DNA from: Zingiber officinale
Lineage: Eukaryota > Streptophyta > Magnoliopsida > Zingiberales > Zingiberaceae
Direction: 5' to 3'
DNA: 64,000 bases
Assembly (NCBI RefSeq): GCF_018446385.1
Contig: NC_056002.1
Location: 9,868,894 to 9,932,893, forward strand
Notes under the pieces: generated by a model
The model's database searches: none
Told to the model about the DNA's origin: nothing
What the model saw: the letters and a program-made list of their open reading frames with translations, nothing else
Shown here: in pieces, positions 59,500 through 64,000 of the stretch
Position numbering within the stretch: the first letter of the stretch is position 1
Layout of the letters: each line of letters begins with the position of its first letter
Program-made: the position numbers and the translations under genes

Positions 59500-61140
59500 T
59501 CATTTTACTTCAATTCTTGCATTGTTTCCCACATATATCCATTTATTGTCAGTTGGTATCTGACGGTACTGCACATATGTAGCTTGATCATGAGCTATAT
59601 GGTTCGTTGCTCCTGAATCTACAATCAACAAAGGATAAGAATCAGTTAACAACACTGTACTTGCAACATAATGCTCATGGAAAGAATCTAGCTCAGTATA
59701 ATCCCAAGCAAAATGACCCTTTTTGCCACAGTTATAGTAAGTCAACTTGTTCTTAGGTCTTTGTCCATATTTCTTTTCTTTCTTCTTAATTTGGTTTTTC
59801 GCAGCAACAGCACTAGCCCCCTTTCCTTTCTTAAATCATTTTTTCTTATTCTTGGAACCAGAACCTTCATCTACAAAAGCTTGACCAGAAATCTTTGTAG
59901 ATTCAATCCTCTCCGCCTCAAGTTCAATGTGGCATGAGACATCATGAAAGTCTTGATACTTTCACTATGAGTCAGATTCTGTTTCATCATTTCCCAAGAA
60001 TTAAGAAAGGAACGGATAACTGTTGGAGCAATCTAGTGACCCTAGGTTTTGATGTTTGGGTAAAGGTTTAAGTTAGGTTTATTATTATATTTAATATGCA
60101 TTATGAGTGTACAGGATACAAGTATAATAAGGAAATTCCAAGTGTGATCTTAGCAAAGGAGGAAAGTCAAAGGATGAGTCTTGGCGGTGTAAGTCTAAGC
60201 ATGTAATATTGACAACGTAAGTCTAAGTGGGACTTGACAATGGATGAAGTCCTGGAGGCACGACCTCTTGGCAAAGGAAGATCTGACAATAATGACAAGG
60301 CCGATGGAAGCTTCAGAAGGCAAGACGTGAATGATGGAGAGTCATCCGAGGGATACAAGGTTGATGGAGGGGGCTAGAAGGCTAGGTCTAGGTTGGTCAG
60401 GCGAGGACGAGTGCTGAGTGAATGTACTCGGGGGTTAAACCTAGGATTAGGGTTTTACTATAGTGTTATTGTAACAGTACTGTAGCATTACTATAACAGT
60501 CGACTGGTGTTTTCATCAGTCGACTGGTAGCTGATTGTTCGCTTGTAATGGTCAAATTTCACTTATGACCAGTCGACTGGTGGCGGGAAACATAGCTAGG
60601 TGTTTCCTCCCGAGCTCTATTTAATAGAGCTCGGGGTGCTTGGCCAAGGTTGACGAAAATAGAAGTGGTTAACCCCTATTAGAGTCTCCAAGGTCTTTTT
60701 AAGTGATCAAGAGCTTGTGCGAGTTTGTGGTTGGTTTCTCCACCCACAAGGAGCTACTCGAGCAAGCCAGAGGTTTTTCCGGGAGTCATCCACCGATGGA
60801 TTGAGATCTTCCACCTTATGGACAACTGTGGAGTAGGAGTTTTATCTCTGAACCAAGTTAAATCAACGTGTTTGGTTTGCTTTCTCTTGTCAGTATTTAT
60901 TTTTGTGTTCCGCTGTGCATACTAACCATTGTAGGAAGCAAACGTTGGGTGAGTCATTATTCACCCCCCTAGTGGCGTCAAGGTCCTAACAATAACTGCC
61001 TAAACCTATTGTTCATCGGTTCATCCATAAATTGATTTATAGTCTCTAGAACTTCTTGTTCCTCAAGAACGTATTATATCTTGAGATGTCATATTTTGTA
61101 GTTTTTCCTATATAATTTTTCTCCTTTATTGAGTTTAGTT
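59500..61140 (-). pseudogene. Minus-strand copia gag and protease, split by a solo LTR
   Basis: The right part (about 61140-60997) is short. After the solo LTR (60021-60991) the chain continues with SWEMMKQNLTHSESIKTF near 59990 and a Lys-rich basic stretch. The zinc knuckle reads YYNCGKKGHFAWDY (about 59740-59700), with first and last Cys replaced by Tyr. The protease active site is IVDSGATNHIAHD (about 59628-59590). Stops and frame changes throughout. Confidence 0.82.
60016..60996 (+). mobile_element. Solo LTR (60021-60991), target duplication ATAAC
   Basis: 971 bp, TGTTGGAGCAATCTAG to GTCAAGGTCCTAACA, flanked by ATAAC (60016-60020, 60992-60996). The end CACCCCCCTAGTGGCGTCAAGGTCC-like layout matches the U5 end of the LTR at 9066-10026, which sets the plus orientation. 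Three palindromes CAGTCGACTGG stand at 60497, 60517 and 60570. It interrupts gag of the minus-strand copia. Frames 60167-60358 and 60725-60925 are incidental. Confidence 0.93.
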
Positions 61141-61545
61141 ATGATGTTCTTAGTTGTCATAATCTACAATAAATAAGCACATTATTTATTATTTCGATGT
61201 AATTCATATGCATGTAATTAATTATTGACTCACTGTAAATTAGAATTAGTTTACAAAATCATGTGATAACTATGTTTCCACTCATCATTTGTATGTGTCA
61301 ATCTAATCAACATTGATCAATTATATTATACACATCCCATCAAATGAACTAATCATATATTAAAATGAACTAATCATTTTCACATGAACTAATCATTGAA
61401 TATGAACGAATCATATATTAAAATGAACTAATCATTTTCAAGTTTGTTAACACATAACATAACTCTGTTCGTATATAACGACAGAAATTATTACATGACT
61501 CAAATGAGCTAATATTGTTTGTACATATCGATAATAAACAAAACA
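61141..61545. other. AT-rich spacer with AATGAACTAATCAT repeats
   Basis: Five or so copies of (A)TGAACTAATCAT lie between 61345 and 61432, part of a 55-bp tandem duplication. No gene. Confidence 0.6.
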
Positions 61546-62154
61546 TTAATAACATAGATAAGCTAGCATCACTCCTACTAGGATAAATGCTACTGTAGTG
61601 GGTAATTGTATCCCATTCATCCCAGACTCAACGATGGCATGATCAACTTCAGAATCATCATTTAGATCCATGTTTAGATTCATTTCTGGATCTACTATAC
61701 ACTCTTCTGGATCTTCTTCTGATTCCATGAGATCCATCTCTAAATCCTCGACGAGATCCATTTTTGGATCCTCCTCAAATTCTTTGAGGTCTATTTCCAC
61801 AAGATTTGGATCCTCTTCATACTCTGTAGGATCCATTTCTTCGGGATCTAGATTCTCTTCAGATTCTTCAGAATTCCATTCCAATTGAAGTAACTGTCGT
61901 CACATCTCTGAATATGAGATGTGCCCTTCAGAATAATCCTATATTTGGTGTGATATATCACTGAGATGTTCTAGCAATAACTGAACAATAGTCCATCGTT
62001 TGTCTTTGTCCTAGACTGGGTATTCTTCTCACTTGAGTTTCTAGAATATCCGATCGAGCCGATTAATAAGCCAACCAACTCCGCAATACGGGTCATATTC
62101 CAACTCTTTGATCTCTTCCTAAAGCTCATGTTGTCATTCATAGCGATCAGTCAT
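61546..62154 (-). pseudogene. Unrecognised acidic protein ORF with C-terminal membrane segment, seven in-frame stops
   Basis: From ATG at 62154 one frame stays meaningful for 203 codons: a start MTDRYE, a helical stretch (EEIKELEYDPYCGVGWLINR), DKDKRWTIVQLLLEHLSDIS, then after the last stop an open 112-codon part (61884-61546). That part is made of acidic repeats (EEDPNL, EEDPKMDL, EEDPEE) ending in one hydrophobic segment TTVAFILVGVMLAYLCY. Seven codons are stops (TGA x3, TAG x4). It lies between the primer site and gag of the minus-strand copia, an unusual place for an ORF. I do not recognise the family. Confidence 0.5.
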
Positions 62155-63475
62155 CTTGTATATTGTTCGTGATATATAGAATTGAAAATAATGATGTTAG
62201 TACAAAATTGACAAACCAGTAACAAAATCAGTCAAATTCAATTCCCACATATACATGGAACAAATATATACAGAATACATAAGTAAATATGAAAAATTAA
62301 TTTTCTTTATTTGGGAAGTCTCGATTGACTGACACATTGGATCTGTCGATCAGAAATTCAGATCTTAAGCTTAGTCGATTGTCCTTGTTAGAACTAATAT
62401 AATTTGGACAGGGATTTCTAACTTATGTTCTGTTATTATTTAAACTGATTTAAGTTAATCTCAAACTTATTAATCAAACTTAGGTTTGTTTGATCAATCC
62501 AATGCATATTAGGTTAAATCTGACCCATTAGAATAAATCTAATTAATCTTTTTGATCAAATCTGACACAATAGAACTAATTTGGTCATCTTTGATCAACC
62601 CAACTTGTGAAATCAAATTACCCCAATTAATTCAACAATAAACTGATCTGGTTAAACTAACCAATGGTTTGAACCAGATCTAGATATTATTGAATCAAAC
62701 TGGTCTGATTAAACTAACCAATAGTTTGAACCAGACCTGGGTTTGATTGGACAAGCTGATCTAGTTCAATTTTCAATTAATTGAACCATAAATTAATTAA
62801 ATATGTATTTATTAATTAATAATACATTTATATATATATTTAATTAATTAATTAATATATTTAATTAAATTTTAAACCTGAAAGGTACTGTTCACGTATG
62901 GTTTGTTCATGTTTTTTTTTACTTTTAATCAATTGAATCAATCGAATAAAATATTTTTATGTATTTTGAGAAAGTTTTTTTCTTTTTATTTAATAAAATT
63001 TAAAATTTCTCAGAACACATAATTATGTTTTTATGGATCAATAATAATTAATATTGTTCATAATCATTAATCGATTACTTAGATCGATTAAAAATCTATT
63101 TAATCGATTATAACGGTATTTGAATAGATTACACCAATCACCTACATAGATTTACTATACTTCGTTAATTTAATCGATTACATAGATTTTAAATAGATTA
63201 AGATCTATTTTAATCGATTAAACTTCTTCTTCTCTTCTCTTCTCTGTCATGATCGCGACACTCTCTTCTTCTGTCGCGACGAACACGGTTGCTGTGACTG
63301 TCGATTGTCGGCCTCTCGACGTGGTCGCCGACACTCTCCGGCCATAGAAGCTAATAGTCAGCAACCTCTCAGGGCTCGACAACTACGGCATATTGCGACC
63401 CAGTCGCAATCTTGCCTAGTGACGGTAGCAGAGATATTTTCATTTCGATGAAGAGATAAGTTGAATGCTTAGGCA
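62155..63475 (-). other. Leader region of the minus-strand copia
   Basis: No gene. It has a tandem duplication of about 58 bp (AACTGxTCTGxTTAAACTAACC at 62641 and 62699) and several AATCGATT palindromes between 63060 and 63220. The GC-rich 63240-63350 stretch is probably the transcribed leader. Confidence 0.5.
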
Positions 63476-63490
63476 TCGCTCTGATACCAT
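63476..63490 (-). promoter_or_regulatory. Primer binding site of the minus-strand copia
   Basis: The plus strand reads CGCTCTGATACCAT; the minus strand gives TGGTATCAGAGCG, the tRNA-Met-type copia primer site, one base inside the LTR end. Confidence 0.88.
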
Positions 63491-63845
63491 TGTAGCTTCT
63501 AATTTGCATGAAACATAAGATTAAAATATGTAACAACTCACAGTAATCTTTCGAGACGAACTTGGTCACTGCTTAATGTCAAAAGAGCGATCACGAATGA
63601 AACTGGAAAGCCCTTCACGTTTCACGACCAAATCCCTTTCATTCAGATGTTCTCCTTTTCCCACCGTTGCCTCCACTGTGCACACACTGATCACTCTCTT
63701 CCTCTTTTTTGGATTGCTCTTGGATGCTTCAATATAAAATAAGAAAGCATCGATCCAATGCGTTGATGTCATATAATGGAGGAAGATGAAGGTAAATGGG
63801 CATCCTTTCATTTTTCTAACGTTGCAACTAATGCAACGTCCAACA
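63491..63845 (-). repeat. 5' LTR of the minus-strand copia (unoccupied hAT site)
   Basis: 355 bp, plus-strand TGTAGCTTCTAATTTGC to AACGTCCAACA. It contains the uninterrupted counterpart (63661 CCACCGTTGCC) of the hAT insertion site in the left LTR. Minus-strand frames 63369-63569 and 63566-63811 are LTR sequence, not genes. Confidence 0.82.
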
Positions 63846-64000
63846 TAAACAAGCTAAGCTTTTGAATATTCAAGTTCATTTGCTAAGGTAACCAAGCCAA
63901 ATCGAGTTGAGTCTAAAATGAATCAAGCCTTTGAAATAATTGTTCAAGTTTGGTGTGGTTTATTTTTTATGAGTTTAAGCTTAGTTCAAGCTTGGCTTGA
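63846..64000. other. Window end, no feature
   Basis: 155 bp of unassigned sequence right of the copia LTR, rich in CAAGTT/CAAGCTT-like words. Confidence 0.5.

Larger units (their letters stand above)
46986..63845 (-). mobile_element. Old Ty1/copia retrotransposon on the minus strand, hosting three further insertions
   Basis: Left (3') LTR: 46986-47165 plus 52640-52847. Right (5') LTR: 63491-63845. Both start TGTA-C-TCTAAT and end TCCAACA. A primer site (reverse complement of TGGTATCAGAGC) lies left of the right LTR, and a purine tract GAGCGGGAGA (minus strand) lies right of the left LTR. Between them, from right to left, are an acidic ORF, gag, protease, integrase, RT and RNase H. Later insertions are a hAT element in the left LTR, a solo LTR in RNase H, and a solo LTR in gag; without them the element is about 8 kb. 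Flanks (GCAAC vs TAAAC) do not give a clean target duplication. All genes are broken. Confidence 0.8.

Noticed and set aside
61670..61888. Ser-rich plus-strand frame (GSSxSMRSISxS repeats)
   Set aside because: Shadow of the acidic repeats on the minus strand.

Overview
The window is nuclear DNA of a flowering plant. It has one spliced housekeeping gene with canonical plant introns, a nuclear copy of plastid ycf1, and layers of LTR retrotransposons, MULE, hAT and MITE elements. Codon use, AT content and LTR types suggest a monocot with a TE-rich genome. I cannot name the species; Zingiberales is only an impression. No bacterial features (operons, ribosome binding sites, CRISPR) are present.

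Layout. 1-2260: no gene. 2268-11556: a dead Ty3/gypsy pol remnant split twice by solo LTRs of one family (3325-5114, target duplication ATCAT; 5384-10367, ATGAG/ATGAA). The second solo LTR is itself split by a gag-only LTR element (6439-10026, ACTTT). 11591-24241: two head-to-tail copies of a TIR element filled with a purine-rich minisatellite; the second copy holds a full-length but dead Ty1/copia element (14277-24204, ATTCC). 24242-25850: LTR remnants. 26285-30510: a duplicated locus with an apparently intact two-exon gene for a secreted cysteine-rich defensin-like peptide (minus strand, 29555-29909) and a decayed sister copy. 30520-33450: a gypsy-type LTR remnant carrying another solo LTR (31030-31965, AATAT) and simple repeats. 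33641-39759: a Mutator-like element with about 170-bp TIRs, an 11-bp target duplication, a transposase gene with stops and a frameshift, and an antisense gene with a viroplasmin/RNase H1 N-terminal domain. 40700-42650: no gene.

42662-46390 (minus): an intact seven-coding-exon gene for the catalytic subunit of mitochondrial NAD-isocitrate dehydrogenase, with a 5'UTR intron; a 225-bp MITE lies about 250 bp upstream of its first exon. 46986-63845 (minus): one old copia element. Its left LTR holds a 5.5-kb hAT element, whose transposase gene is in turn interrupted by the ycf1 fragment. Its RNase H region holds a solo LTR (54143-56557, CATGT) of the same family as the 14-24 kb copia. Its gag holds another solo LTR (60021-60991, ATAAC). 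Its 5' region carries an unrecognised acidic ORF with a C-terminal membrane segment.

Only the isocitrate dehydrogenase gene (TCA cycle) and the defensin-like gene look functional. Everything else is mobile-element history. The matching target duplications let the order of insertions be read directly.
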